From positions 62,001 through 126,000 of the forward strand of contig NZ_CAAJGM010000285.1 in assembly GCF_900996235.1 (NCBI RefSeq): 64,000 bases of DNA, read 5' to 3'. Source of the DNA: Paraburkholderia sp. BCC1885. GTDB lineage: Bacteria > Pseudomonadota > Gammaproteobacteria > Burkholderiales > Burkholderiaceae. Below, one piece after another: positions 53,080 through 61,913 of this stretch (positions are counted from its first letter, which is position 1; every line of letters starts with the position of its first letter). The notes under the pieces were generated by a model. It was given only the letters and a program-made list of their open reading frames with translations. It did not search any database and was not told the origin of the DNA. Position numbers and translations under genes: made by a program.

Positions 53080-53103
53080 GGTTTAAACGCGGTAACGAAA
53101 GTG

Positions 53104-53125
53104 AAAGCCCTCATTCGAGGGCTTT
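53104..53125 (+). terminator. Terminator hairpin after sodB
   Basis: AAAGCCCTC (53104-53112) and GAGGGCTTT (53117-53125) form a perfect 9-bp stem with a four-base loop, 24 bases after the sodB stop, followed by T-rich CTGCTTTCTGC. Confidence 0.75.
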
Positions 53126-53201
53126 CTGCTTTCTGCTTTCTGGTTTTTGCTTTTCGGTGTTTAGACCGTTGAGTGAACCGTCGCCACCGCGATGGCGAGC
53201 G

Positions 53202-53765
53202 CTACTCGACTCCCGCCACACCGCGGCGGGACGTGCTGGCGAATACGTAGCAATCTCTCGCGAGATTTCCGAATGCAGGGAGCACTAGCCATTTGTGCAA
53301 TGTCCCCTCACACCGAAATCCCAGTTTCTCCAGAACCCGCCGTGAGCCGGTGTTTTCGACATCACATACTGTCCAGATTCGTTGGACGTCAGGCGAGCGC
53401 CAAAGCGCCGAAACCGCAGCCTGGCCCGCTTCGGCTACGAGTCCGCGTCCCCAGAACCGTTCGCTGATTCCAAAGTGAATTTCGGTCTTGTGTCCGTCGG
53501 GAATGACAACAAACAAGCCGATCGGTTCATCGTCGTCGAGAGTGCTAATAACCCAGGAAAACGGCGCATCCGCTTGATTCCACGCGCTGATGCACCACTT
53601 TTCGAGCATCGCTTCGGTGTGCGCGACATCCTTGTGGGGGCGCCTTTGCAGAAAGCGTGAGCAATTCTGGGCGCCCGTGTAATTCCGGAACAGGACAGGG
53701 GCATCGCCCTGACGCGCACGACGCAGACGCAGGCGCTCTGTCAGCAGTTCAACTCGATCTTTCAT
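53202..53765 (-). CDS. GNAT family N-acetyltransferase
   Basis: This 187-residue protein is a GNAT acetyltransferase of the RimJ/RimL-like group, with LTERLRLRRARQGDAPVLF at the start, the acetyl-CoA loop ISERFWGRGLVAEAGQAAVS (20 residues, with the RGxG/A motif) and VENTGSRRVLEKLGFRCEG near the end. Substrate is unknown; a small molecule or a protein N-terminus is possible. ATG at 53765 has a GGAGG site. It converges with sodB. Confidence 0.87.
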   Translation of the reverse strand: MKDRVELLTERLRLRRARQGDAPVLFRNYTGAQNCSRFLQRRPHKDVAHTEAMLEKWCISAWNQADAPFSWVISTLDDDEPIGLFVVIPDGHKTEIHFGISERFWGRGLVAEAGQAAVSALWRSPDVQRIWTVCDVENTGSRRVLEKLGFRCEGTLHKWLVLPAFGNLARDCYVFASTSRRGVAGVE

Positions 53766-53829
53766 CCTGCTCCTCCGCACGGTATGCGCCGTCTGTTACG
53801 GCGGCACCAGGATAGCAGATCGTTCAGGC

Positions 53830-53964
53830 CTATCTTTTGGGTCCGGGAATTTGTCCAAGACGCCCGGGTGCGCCGCGCGCGAAGTCCAGCAGCATTACGT
53901 CCTGCCCGGCGTCCGCAGCGACTTCAAGTCCGAGCGGGAGTTGATTGCCCGTTTCAGGATTCAC
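53830..53964 (-). CDS. Possible 44-codon small ORF overlapping the TetR gene stop
   Basis: A GTG at 53964-53962 shares bases with the TGA of the TetR gene (GTGA overlap), and a 44-codon frame follows to a TAG at 53832-53830. The peptide (VNPETGNQLPLGLEVAADAG and on, ending QIPGPKR) is not a known family to me. The overlap geometry is like coupled genes elsewhere in this window, but no independent evidence for coding exists, so confidence is low. It may be a remnant of a longer gene. Confidence 0.25.
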   Translation of the reverse strand: MNPETGNQLPLGLEVAADAGQDVMLLDFARGAPGRLGQIPGPKR

Positions 53965-54563
53965 GCAGCGTTCGGCCTTTCGGTCTCAGAGGCAAGCCTC
54001 AGCGCGTTTGCAATGCCATCTTTCAGCAGTTGCGTAGACAATTCCTTATCAGGAACGATGCGGGAAAGCTGCAGCGTGCCGACCATCACAGCCCAGATGG
54101 CACTCGCCGTCCTCAAGCGTGTTTTAGCGCCGACCTTTGAAGGCAGGCGATTCGCAATGCGCTGGATAAACTCTGCGGTCTTGTCGGCAACGGTCGCGCG
54201 CGTATCGGCCGGTCGATTTTTCAGCTCTGATGCAAGCGCTGACACAACGCAACCCATTCCTGGATTGTCTCGGTGCTCGACGCTCAGATAGCGTTCCACA
54301 ATTAATTTGAGGCTGGTTTTACCGTCGTCGTCCAGAGCGCCGAACATACGGAATAGGGTTTGGTCCGCGGCGCATGCAATGGCTTCTCCGACCAACTCTT
54401 CCTTCGACTTGAAGTGGCTGTAAAAGCCACCGACGGTCAGACCGGCGCTTTCCATTACGGCGGCAACACCGATTTTCTCAATGCCTTCTTCGCGGAAGAG
54501 CTTCGAGGCTATCTTGACAATATGGCCGTGCGTTTCGTCTTTGTGGCCTTTGGCGTAGCGCAT
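53961..54563 (-). CDS. TetR-family regulator of the MATE exporter
   Basis: This 200-residue repressor has an N-terminal TetR helix-turn-helix (IGVAAVMESAGLTVGGFYSH, 20 residues) followed by KSKEELVGEAIA, and a variable C-terminal ligand domain with GCVVSALASEL. This type (with the YxHFKSKEEL region) often regulates efflux or quinone-response genes. It lies 89 bases downstream of the MATE gene on the same strand. The palindrome just before the MATE start is a likely target. Confidence 0.87.
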   Translation of the reverse strand: MRYAKGHKDETHGHIVKIASKLFREEGIEKIGVAAVMESAGLTVGGFYSHFKSKEELVGEAIACAADQTLFRMFGALDDDGKTSLKLIVERYLSVEHRDNPGMGCVVSALASELKNRPADTRATVADKTAEFIQRIANRLPSKVGAKTRLRTASAIWAVMVGTLQLSRIVPDKELSTQLLKDGIANALRLASETERPNAA

Positions 54564-54652
54564 GATTTCTTGCTCCCTGGCTGGCGAGACAGCCGTCGAT
54601 AGTTAAACGAAAGCGCTTGTCCGTTGTTCGCGGCCCGGACAAGTAGCGATCA

Positions 54653-56137
54653 TCACGACACTTTAACTGCGGAGCCGGTGTGGCCGACAGGGCGGGGCCA
54701 CATGGCACCCGATAGCTCGGTGACCACGCAGATCGCCGCGGCAATCATCATTGCGGCCGTAACGATGGCAAAGAGGCCCGCTTGCGGTAGGCCGAACACG
54801 GCAACAGCCAGCCACCCTCCGCCAGCCGCGATCAGCAGACGCGCCGTGCCTGCAAAAAAGATTCGCCACATATGTCCGCTGCCCTGCGCCGCGAAGCCGA
54901 GGGCGAAGACGATCCCGTTCGCGGCATAGAAGGGCGCAACGACGCGCAGATAGAGCGAACCTGTCGCCATGATTCCCGCATCATGGCTAAACAGGCCGAT
55001 CCACTGACCGGGAAAGATCGCGACCAACAGACCCACCGTCTCGGTGATGGCGACGCTGGCAGCGACGCCGATCCATGCAATCTTCCTCGCTCGGGGGACT
55101 TGCCCCGCACCGACATTGGTGCCGACCATCGTGAGGATGGCGGTTCCCATTCCGAACAGGACGGGAATGAGGACGTAGTCAAGTCTGGACGCGGTCCCGA
55201 ACCCGCCGATCGCATCGACACCGAACCTGCCCACGGCGCCAGTAACGAGCAACACCATCACATTCAGCTGAATGGTGCCGAGCGCGGCCAGCACGCCGAC
55301 CTTGAGAATGTCGCGGAACAACGGCCAGCGCAGGGCGTCGAGTGAAAGACGCAAGCTGGATCGTCCGCTTGCCATGTATCGCAACAGGGCGGCCGCCGCT
55401 ACCCAGTAGTAGAGGCTGACGGCGATGCCAGCCCCTGCAAGGCCAAAGCCGTGAAACGGCCCAATGCCGAAGATGAACAGAGGGGACAGCGGGACCAGAA
55501 CCGCTGCGCCGATAAACGTCACCATCGCCGGCACGCGGACATTGCCGACTCCCCGAAGGGCGGCCGACAGAAGGTTGACGATCCAGATCGGGATGGCGGC
55601 GAGGAAGACGAAAGTCGAGTACGTCTGCGCAGATCGGAGCGCTTCGCCAGTCCCGCCTAGCGCGCTGTAGAGATGAGAGCCCATTCCGATCGTGAGGATC
55701 GAAAATGCCAGGCCAAAAATGATAGCGATAACCACCGCATGCACGACGAGAGCATTGGCGTCACCATGCCTGCCCGCGCCGGCGGCGCGTGCGACTGCCG
55801 AAGCGACTCCGCCGCCAATCCCTCCGGCCGCCATCATCGTCATGAGCATCCAGATGGGAAACACCAGCGAGACGCCGACCAAAGCCGGCGTGCCTAGAAA
55901 CGACACGTAGTAGGTCTCGGCGACACCGACAAGCGTTTGCGCGACGAGGACGCCGATCGTCGGAAGTGCCATGCGCATCATTGTTGCGAAGATCGGTCCG
56001 TGCAGCATCGCTTCACGCGTTCGTAGTTTCGCGGCCTCGCGCCCGGTCTGCGTCGTCAATTTCGGCTCTCCATCATTGGAGTGTCCCTGCTGTGGTGGGC
56101 TCAATGTCGCGCGGTCCGTCATGTCGTCGCTCATCAT
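54653..56137 (-). CDS. MATE-family multidrug efflux transporter
   Basis: This 494-residue inner-membrane protein has about 12 predicted helices and the MATE pattern of two halves (FATMMRMALPTIGVLVAQTL and ILKVGVLAALGTIQLNVMVL, 20 residues each). MATE proteins export cationic drugs or metabolites in exchange for Na+ or H+. Substrate is unknown. An N-terminal extension of about 45 residues is polar. The start at 56137 is taken, with another ATG one codon later; the leader is short. It is probably regulated by the neighbouring TetR protein. Confidence 0.88.
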   Translation of the reverse strand: MMSDDMTDRATLSPPQQGHSNDGEPKLTTQTGREAAKLRTREAMLHGPIFATMMRMALPTIGVLVAQTLVGVAETYYVSFLGTPALVGVSLVFPIWMLMTMMAAGGIGGGVASAVARAAGAGRHGDANALVVHAVVIAIIFGLAFSILTIGMGSHLYSALGGTGEALRSAQTYSTFVFLAAIPIWIVNLLSAALRGVGNVRVPAMVTFIGAAVLVPLSPLFIFGIGPFHGFGLAGAGIAVSLYYWVAAAALLRYMASGRSSLRLSLDALRWPLFRDILKVGVLAALGTIQLNVMVLLVTGAVGRFGVDAIGGFGTASRLDYVLIPVLFGMGTAILTMVGTNVGAGQVPRARKIAWIGVAASVAITETVGLLVAIFPGQWIGLFSHDAGIMATGSLYLRVVAPFYAANGIVFALGFAAQGSGHMWRIFFAGTARLLIAAGGGWLAVAVFGLPQAGLFAIVTAAMMIAAAICVVTELSGAMWPRPVGHTGSAVKVS

Positions 56138-56141
56138 TAAA

Positions 56142-56155
56142 TTATGGTCGTAATA
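56142..56155. promoter_or_regulatory. Palindromic operator candidate before the MATE gene
   Basis: ATTATGGTCGTAAT is an imperfect palindrome (arms ATTATG and CGTAAT, five of six pairs) ending five bases upstream of the MATE start codon, and lies in an AT-rich promoter-like patch. It resembles TetR-family operators of similar type and is a candidate site for the adjacent regulator. Confidence 0.5.
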
Positions 56156-56326
56156 CTATAGGGCATGTGAGCATTCGATGCAACGGCGCGTATCCCGCAC
56201 AGGCCGGGAGCGTCCTACACGAGGAATGGGGAGTCAGGCGGGGCAGAGTACGATGACAACCGGCCGTCTTTCCGGGCGGTCAAGCGGAATGGTCGCCGGG
56301 GGACGCGCCGTCCTCGCCCGGCCTGC

Positions 56327-56977
56327 TCACGGCAAAAAGATGGCGCCCGCCGAGACGATGAACGCGTGCACGCGCTGGTGGACCACGGCATCGAGATCCG
56401 CGGGTTCGGGCTCGTGATAGACCCGGATGCGCACGCCCAGATGAAAAATCCCGCCATGCAATCCCCACAGATGTTCGAGTTCCGCATCAGTGGGTTCCGG
56501 GCGCGGCGCGAAGCCCAGATAGGCTCGCGTCTCGCGCACGATCAGCGGAAAGATGCGCTCGCGCAGCACGCCGAGATAACGGTGCGGGATGTAGCCGTCC
56601 TTGAGCCCGGAAAACAGCAGGATGCGCACCCAGTCGCGGGTCAGCGCCATGCGCGCGTAGTCGCAATAGAAGCGGCACAGCCGGGCCTCGAACGGCATCG
56701 ATGGATCGACGACCCATTGTTCCCACTCGTGTTTCCAGCGGCCCAGGTATACGCGTTCATAGACGCGATCGATCAGCGCCTGCTTGGTCGGAAAATAGTG
56801 AAACAGCAGCGGATGGGTAATGCCGATCGCTTTCGCCAGATCGCGCGTCTGCGCTTCGAGTCCGTGCTCTGCGAAAAACGCGACCGCGCCCGCCAGAATC
56901 TGCTCTTCGCGCTCCTGCGTGCTCAAACGGCGGCGCTTCGCCGGCGCTGCGGTCATCGGGCTAGCGGCGGATTTCAT
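56327..56977 (-). CDS. TetR-family regulator of the molybdenum hydroxylase operon
   Basis: This 216-residue TetR protein has its helix-turn-helix in TRDLAKAIGITHPLLFHYFP followed by TKQALIDRVYERV, and a ligand domain. It lies 55 bases after the large-subunit gene on the same strand, so it may be part of that operon and autoregulate it. Its own N-terminal stretch (AKRRRLSTQEREEQ) is basic. The effector is unknown. Confidence 0.85.
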   Translation of the reverse strand: MKSAASPMTAAPAKRRRLSTQEREEQILAGAVAFFAEHGLEAQTRDLAKAIGITHPLLFHYFPTKQALIDRVYERVYLGRWKHEWEQWVVDPSMPFEARLCRFYCDYARMALTRDWVRILLFSGLKDGYIPHRYLGVLRERIFPLIVRETRAYLGFAPRPEPTDAELEHLWGLHGGIFHLGVRIRVYHEPEPADLDAVVHQRVHAFIVSAGAIFLP

Positions 56978-57032
56978 CGTGAACGCTTCGCTTCAACATG
57001 GATTGGGTCATGGGCCTTGGTCTGGCGCCGGC

Positions 57033-59408
57033 TCAGATGCGGCCCAGCGCGCGCAGGATTTTTTCAGGCGTGATCGGTTGTGAGACGACGCGCGTGTCGA
57101 ACGGCGCCAGCGCGTCGTTGATGGCGTTCATCACCGCGGCCGGGGCGCCTGCCGCGCCCGCTTCGCCCGCGCCCTTTGCGCCCAGCGTCGAACTGCGGGT
57201 CGGCGTCTCGATGTGCGCGACTTCGATGTCCGGCATTTCGGCCGCCATCGGTACCAGATAGTCGGCCATGCTGCCGTTCGTCAAGGTGCCGTGCTCGTCG
57301 TACAGACACTCTTCGTAAAGCGCGCCGCCGATACCCTGCACCACCGCGCCACGCACCTGCTCGTCGACCAGCAGCGGATTGAGCACCCGCCCGCAATCTT
57401 CGACCACCCAATGCCGTAGCAGCTTGACGAGGCCCGTATCGACGTCGACTTCGACGTGCGAAACGTGCACACCGTTGGTGAAGATGAAGGGAAAGTCGCG
57501 CTGCGCGTAATGGCGGGTGGCGCTCAACTCCGGATGCACGCCGGCCGGCAAGGTATCCGGACGGAAATAGGCCTGCGCGCCGAGTTCCGCGAGCGTGGCG
57601 ATGCGCACGCCGGTTTCGGCATCGACCACCGCTTCGTCGGCGAGCGTCAGCGTGGCCGGATCGAGTTGTCGGAGTTCTGCGGCGAACTGGAGCAATTGCG
57701 TGCGCAAGGCGAGCGCGGCCTGCTGGACCGCCTCGCCGCCAATGCCCGCGCCGCGCGAAGCCCACGTTCCACCGCCATAAGGCGTCACGCTGGTGTCGCC
57801 GGTCATCACGCGAATCTTGTCGAGCGGCAGCGCCAGTGCGTCGGCGGCGATCTGCGCGAAGACCGTCTCGGTGCCTTGTCCCTGTTCGCCGACGCTGGCT
57901 AGCAGCGTCGCCGTGCCGGCCGCGTCGAGCCGCACGGTCGCGCCGTCCTGCGAGGCGATCCTCGCCCCGCCCACGCCGTAGAACGCCGCGCCGGGATTGG
58001 TCAGCTCGATCATCGCGGCGATGCCGATGCCGCGATACACGCCTTGCTCGCGCAGACGGGTCTGTTCGGCGCGCAAAGCCGCGTAGTCGATCATCTCCTC
58101 GATGCGCGCGAGGCAGCGCTCGTGCGACAGTCCTTCGAGCTTGATGCCCGCGGCGCCGGTACACGGATAGCCGTCGTCGGGCATCACGTTGCGCCGGCGC
58201 ATTTCGAGCGGATCGATGCCGAGCGTGCGCGCGGCGAGATCGACGATGCCCTCGGTGACCGCGCAGGCGATCGGATGACCGACGCCGCGATACTGGCTCA
58301 TCGGCGATTTGTTCTGAAAGGCCACCCGCAGCCGCGCCCGATATTGTTCGTGCCGATACGGGCCGCCGGTGATGTTCAGCACCTGGTTGCCCTCGATGCC
58401 GCTCGTGCGCGGATAAACCGAGTAAGGTCCGACGCCGGTCAGATCGTCGATCTCGAAAGCGAGAATGCGGCCGTCGCGCGTCGCCGCGAGACGGGTCTTC
58501 ACCTGATGCTCGCGGGCGTGAATATCGCTCGCGAAGGATTCGAGACGGTCGGCCACGAACTTCACCGGCCGCTTGAGCAGCTTGGCGATCGCCACGGTGG
58601 CGAAGTCGTCGGGATAGGAGTGGACCTTGATGCCGAAAGAGCCGCCGACGTCCTTGCAGATTACGCGCACCGCCGACTCCGGCAGGTCCAGATGGCGGCA
58701 ATACAGATCCTGCATCATGTGCGGCGCCTGATGCGAGTGATAGACCGTCAGCGTGTTCTCGGCGGCGTTGTAATCGGCCAGTACCGAACGCGTCTCCATC
58801 GTCACGCCGGTATGGCGCGCGAAATGATAGGTTTCCTCTACAACCACGTCGGCCGCCGCGAACGCGGCATCGACGCCGCCGGTGTCGATGCGTCGTTCGA
58901 GGCACAGGTTATCGCCCAGTTCCGGATGAATCACGGGCGCGTCCGGGGCCAGCGCCTGCTCCATGTCATGCACGACCGGCAACGTCTCCCACTCGGCGCG
59001 CACGTATTGCAGCGCGTCCTCAGCCTGATGACGCGTCTGCGCGACGATCGCGAACACCGGCTCGCCCTGCCAGCACAAATGCCCATGCGAGAGCGGATAT
59101 TGCGGCATCGATTTCATGCCGGCCAGATGCGCGAGCGTGGCGACCCACGGCTTGCAGACGCCGTCCAGGTCGGCCGCGCTGAAGACCGCGATCACCCCTG
59201 GCATCATGCGTGCATAGTGCAGGTCGAACGAGGTCAGCCGGCCATGCGCGATCGGGCTGCGCCAGAATACGACGTGCGCCATGCGCGCCAGCGCGATGTC
59301 GTCGACATAAGTGCCGCGCCCCTGCAACAGCCGCACCGCGTTGGGCCGCGCCATTGAACTGCCGATGTAGGGGCCGGTTTTCGTTTTCGGATCGCGCGCC
59401 TTCAGCAT
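57033..59408 (-). CDS. Molybdenum hydroxylase large subunit (CoxL/xanthine dehydrogenase family)
   Basis: This 791-residue subunit carries the molybdopterin cytosine dinucleotide site of a xanthine oxidase-family hydroxylase. The catalytic Glu is in GAGEAGAAG at about residue 749. The loop at residues 372-378 is QYRGVGH, not the AYxCSFR of true CO dehydrogenase, so it is not a form I CODH and CO is not an expected substrate. It is closest to form II/CoxL-like proteins. Start ATG at 59408 has a GGAG site. Order coxG-M-S-L-TetR is operonic. An aromatic, aldehyde or N-heterocycle substrate is possible. Confidence 0.85.
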   Translation of the reverse strand: MLKARDPKTKTGPYIGSSMARPNAVRLLQGRGTYVDDIALARMAHVVFWRSPIAHGRLTSFDLHYARMMPGVIAVFSAADLDGVCKPWVATLAHLAGMKSMPQYPLSHGHLCWQGEPVFAIVAQTRHQAEDALQYVRAEWETLPVVHDMEQALAPDAPVIHPELGDNLCLERRIDTGGVDAAFAAADVVVEETYHFARHTGVTMETRSVLADYNAAENTLTVYHSHQAPHMMQDLYCRHLDLPESAVRVICKDVGGSFGIKVHSYPDDFATVAIAKLLKRPVKFVADRLESFASDIHAREHQVKTRLAATRDGRILAFEIDDLTGVGPYSVYPRTSGIEGNQVLNITGGPYRHEQYRARLRVAFQNKSPMSQYRGVGHPIACAVTEGIVDLAARTLGIDPLEMRRRNVMPDDGYPCTGAAGIKLEGLSHERCLARIEEMIDYAALRAEQTRLREQGVYRGIGIAAMIELTNPGAAFYGVGGARIASQDGATVRLDAAGTATLLASVGEQGQGTETVFAQIAADALALPLDKIRVMTGDTSVTPYGGGTWASRGAGIGGEAVQQAALALRTQLLQFAAELRQLDPATLTLADEAVVDAETGVRIATLAELGAQAYFRPDTLPAGVHPELSATRHYAQRDFPFIFTNGVHVSHVEVDVDTGLVKLLRHWVVEDCGRVLNPLLVDEQVRGAVVQGIGGALYEECLYDEHGTLTNGSMADYLVPMAAEMPDIEVAHIETPTRSSTLGAKGAGEAGAAGAPAAVMNAINDALAPFDTRVVSQPITPEKILRALGRI

Positions 59409-59409
59409 G

Positions 59410-59913
59410 TCAGGCTCCTGCTGCGGACTGACGCGCCGCATTGCGTTGCTCGATGACATCCTCGATGGCGTCGACGATCGCCTGGTAGCCGGTACAGCGA
59501 CAGTAGTTGCCGGAGATGAAGGCGCGGATCTCCTCGCGATTCGCCCGCGGTTGACGCTCGATCAGATCGGCGGCGGCCAGCAGCATGCCGGCCGTACAGA
59601 AACCGCATTGCAAGGCATTGCGCTCGTGAAAAGCCGCCTGCAATTCCTTCAGTGCGCCGCGATCGCTGGCGCCTTCGATGGTTTCCACTGCCGCGCCGTC
59701 CGCCTGCACCGCGAGCACCAGACAGCCGCGCACGATCTCGCCGTTCAGCCGCACCGTGCAGGCGCCGCATACGCCGTGCTCGCAGCCGACGCGCGCGCCC
59801 TTGATCTGCAGATCCTCGCGCAGAAAATCGATCAGATGCCGGCGCGGTTCGACGCGCGCTTCCACCGTGCTGCCGTTGACGTTCAGGCGCACCGTGATGG
59901 TTTCATCGAACAT
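59410..59913 (-). CDS. Molybdenum hydroxylase [2Fe-2S] small subunit
   Basis: This 167-residue subunit holds two [2Fe-2S] clusters that pass electrons from the molybdenum site to FAD. The plant-type cluster motif is CEHGVCGACTV with a downstream Cys, and the second is CGFCTAGM with CRCTGY. The ATG at 59913 has a GGAGA site and overlaps the FAD-subunit stop by 11 bases; the large-subunit start is one base after its stop. Confidence 0.92.
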   Translation of the reverse strand: MFDETITVRLNVNGSTVEARVEPRRHLIDFLREDLQIKGARVGCEHGVCGACTVRLNGEIVRGCLVLAVQADGAAVETIEGASDRGALKELQAAFHERNALQCGFCTAGMLLAAADLIERQPRANREEIRAFISGNYCRCTGYQAIVDAIEDVIEQRNAARQSAAGA

Positions 59914-60805
59914 GGCTGTCTCCTTCGTGAGAGGCATCGCTCGCACCGGTTCCGTCAGCGGCAAGCCGCGTGAGCAGGCGGCCGAGCAGCACGCGGGCCA
60001 GATGCCGCTTGGCGGCGGCGGAGTGATACAGATCGGCGGATGGCTCGAGTTCGAGCGCTTCCACGGCGGCGCGAATCGTCTGCGTGTCGAGCGGCGCGGC
60101 GGCTAGCAGCGGTTCGATCGAGCGGGCGCGCTCGGGCACCGAGCCGGTGCCGAAGAACACCGCGCGCGCGGCGGTAAGACGGCCGTCGGTTTCCAGATTG
60201 CCGGTAAGCGCTGCGCCGACGATGGCGTAGTCGCCGTGGCGGCGCGTCAACTCGTCGAAGGCGAAGCGGGCGCGTGGGCCGGAACGCGGAATCTCGACCG
60301 CGACGACCAGCTCGTTGGACTCGAGCGCGGTTGTATAAAGATCGACGAAGAATGCGTCGGCGTCGATGCGCCGCTCGCCCGCCGGGCCGCATACGACGAT
60401 GGTTGCGTCGAGCGCGACCGCGCAGGCGGGCCACTCGGCGGCCGGATCGGCCAGTGCAATCGAGCCGCCGAAGGTGCCGCGATTGCGGATCGCCCGATGC
60501 GCGACGTGAGGCGCGGCGGCGAACAGCAACGGCGCATGCTCACGGATTACCGCCGAATCCTCGATCTGCGCATGCGTGACCAGCGCACCGATGCGCAGGT
60601 TGTGCTCGCCAACGGTGATGCCGCGCAAGCCGTCGAGCGCGGTGATGTCGACCAGCATCTGCGGCTCCGACAGGCGCATGTTCAGCGTCGCCAGCAGGGT
60701 CTGACCGCCGGCGACGATGCGCGCGCCGTCTTCGTATTCAGCGAGGACGGCGAATACGTCGGCGAGCGTGCGCGGCTTCACGTACTGGAACGCGGCGGCT
60801 TTCAT
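59903..60805 (-). CDS. Molybdenum hydroxylase FAD-binding medium subunit
   Basis: This 300-residue subunit (CoxM-like) carries FAD. It has the FAD motifs AGGQTLLATLNMRL and RNRGTFGGSIALADPAAEWP (20 residues), and a typical N-terminus (FQYVKPRTLADVFAVL). It is 24 bases after the coxG-like gene and overlaps the small-subunit gene by 11 bases, which supports one transcript. Confidence 0.92.
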   Translation of the reverse strand: MKAAAFQYVKPRTLADVFAVLAEYEDGARIVAGGQTLLATLNMRLSEPQMLVDITALDGLRGITVGEHNLRIGALVTHAQIEDSAVIREHAPLLFAAAPHVAHRAIRNRGTFGGSIALADPAAEWPACAVALDATIVVCGPAGERRIDADAFFVDLYTTALESNELVVAVEIPRSGPRARFAFDELTRRHGDYAIVGAALTGNLETDGRLTAARAVFFGTGSVPERARSIEPLLAAAPLDTQTIRAAVEALELEPSADLYHSAAAKRHLARVLLGRLLTRLAADGTGASDASHEGDSHVR

Positions 60806-60829
60806 GATGGAAGTCTCCCTGAATCTGGC

Positions 60830-61537
60830 TTAATGCGGCCAATGGGTCAGAAGCAGCGTGACCGCCACGCCGAGCGCAAACCAGCCGGCGCGATACAACT
60901 CGGCGCGCCAGCCACCGGACCAAGCCGAAGCAGGTTGCGGCGCTGCGGAGGCAGAGTGCGTCTGGGAGCGCCCTGGGTTGCCGGACGAGGCTGGGGCAGG
61001 GCGGAGCGGTGGCGCAGCCGTGTCACGATCTGCAAGGCTCGCTGCGTCGCCTGTTGCGGCTGGCCCGGCTTCGCCGTCGGCCTCTGCTGACGCAGATGGT
61101 CCGGTCAGTTCCCGCTCCAGATTGACGAAGAATTCGTCGGCGATCTTTTTGGCCGAGGCATCGATCAGCCGGCTGCCGATCTGGCCGAGCTTGCCGCCCA
61201 CCGAGGCGCTTGCCGAATAGTCGAGCAGCGTGCCGCCCTCGGTATCGCGCAGCGCCACGTTCGATACGCCTTTGGCGAAGCCGGCCGCGCCACCGGCGCC
61301 GTCGAACGACAAGGTGCAGCGCTCGGCCGGCACCACGTCGCTCATCGACATCTTGCCGACGAAACGCGCCCGCACCGGGCCGAGCCGCACCGCCACCCGC
61401 ACCAGGGTCTCGGTTTCCGAGGCTTTTTCGACGTCCTCGCAGCCTGGGATGCTGCGCAATAAAACCTGTGGATCGTTTAGAGCGTCCCAGACGGCGGCGC
61501 GCGGCGCGCCGATCTGGCGTTGACCTAACAGTTCCAT
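60830..61537 (-). CDS. CoxG-like SRPBCC protein with C-terminal membrane anchor
   Basis: This 235-residue protein has a START/SRPBCC fold domain (residues 1-150: QRQIGAPRAAVWDALNDPQV, 20 residues, and FVGKMSMSDVVPAERC) of the CoxG type, which in CO dehydrogenase operons anchors the enzyme to the membrane. A Pro/Ala/Ser-rich linker follows and a hydrophobic C-terminal segment (GWFALGVAVTLLLTHW). It leads the operon. It probably recruits the hydroxylase to the membrane, where electrons may enter the respiratory chain; this is inference. Confidence 0.85.
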   Translation of the reverse strand: MELLGQRQIGAPRAAVWDALNDPQVLLRSIPGCEDVEKASETETLVRVAVRLGPVRARFVGKMSMSDVVPAERCTLSFDGAGGAAGFAKGVSNVALRDTEGGTLLDYSASASVGGKLGQIGSRLIDASAKKIADEFFVNLERELTGPSASAEADGEAGPAATGDAASLADRDTAAPPLRPAPASSGNPGRSQTHSASAAPQPASAWSGGWRAELYRAGWFALGVAVTLLLTHWPH

Positions 61538-61619
61538 GCCCTTGTCTCCTGTCTGCTATTGGCTTGTCCGGGCGGCGCCGGGCGTTTTGAGCCGTTATTG
61601 AGCATATGGTAAACAAAGA

Positions 61620-61913
61620 ATGGAAAGTTTGCTGAGATCTATGCCGACGGAAAGCTCGCGATGTCTGTCGGCGCTCTTCGTGGCTAAAGCTACGCAAAAT
61701 GCGGTCGATAACCGCATCATGGACAGAAAACAAGCTAATGCGATCCTGGAGTCATCCTGTGCAGCGGCGCAAGCGATCGTCGCGGTTCAGTTGGGCCGGT
61801 TCGATCCCACCGATCTCGCCTGCGGTGCCGCCTATGACGCGATCCTGTTTCCGCTGCTGGCGGACTACGCCGGAGAAATGACGCTCGGCGATTTTTTCAG
61901 CTTGCTCGAATAG
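61620..61913 (+). CDS. Hypothetical small protein
   Basis: This open frame of 97 codons diverges from the coxG-like gene, 82 bases away. The C-terminal half (CAAAQAIVAVQLGRFDPTDL, 20 residues, then AYDAILFPLLADYAG) has the composition of a real alpha-helical protein; the first 30 codons are less convincing, so the true start may be the ATG at 61720 (DRKQANAIL). I do not recognise a family. Confidence 0.4.
   Translation: MESLLRSMPTESSRCLSALFVAKATQNAVDNRIMDRKQANAILESSCAAAQAIVAVQLGRFDPTDLACGAAYDAILFPLLADYAGEMTLGDFFSLLE

Noticed and set aside
57064..58905. A 613-codon open frame within the large hydroxylase subunit
   Set aside because: It is an Arg-rich alternative frame inside a well-supported gene.
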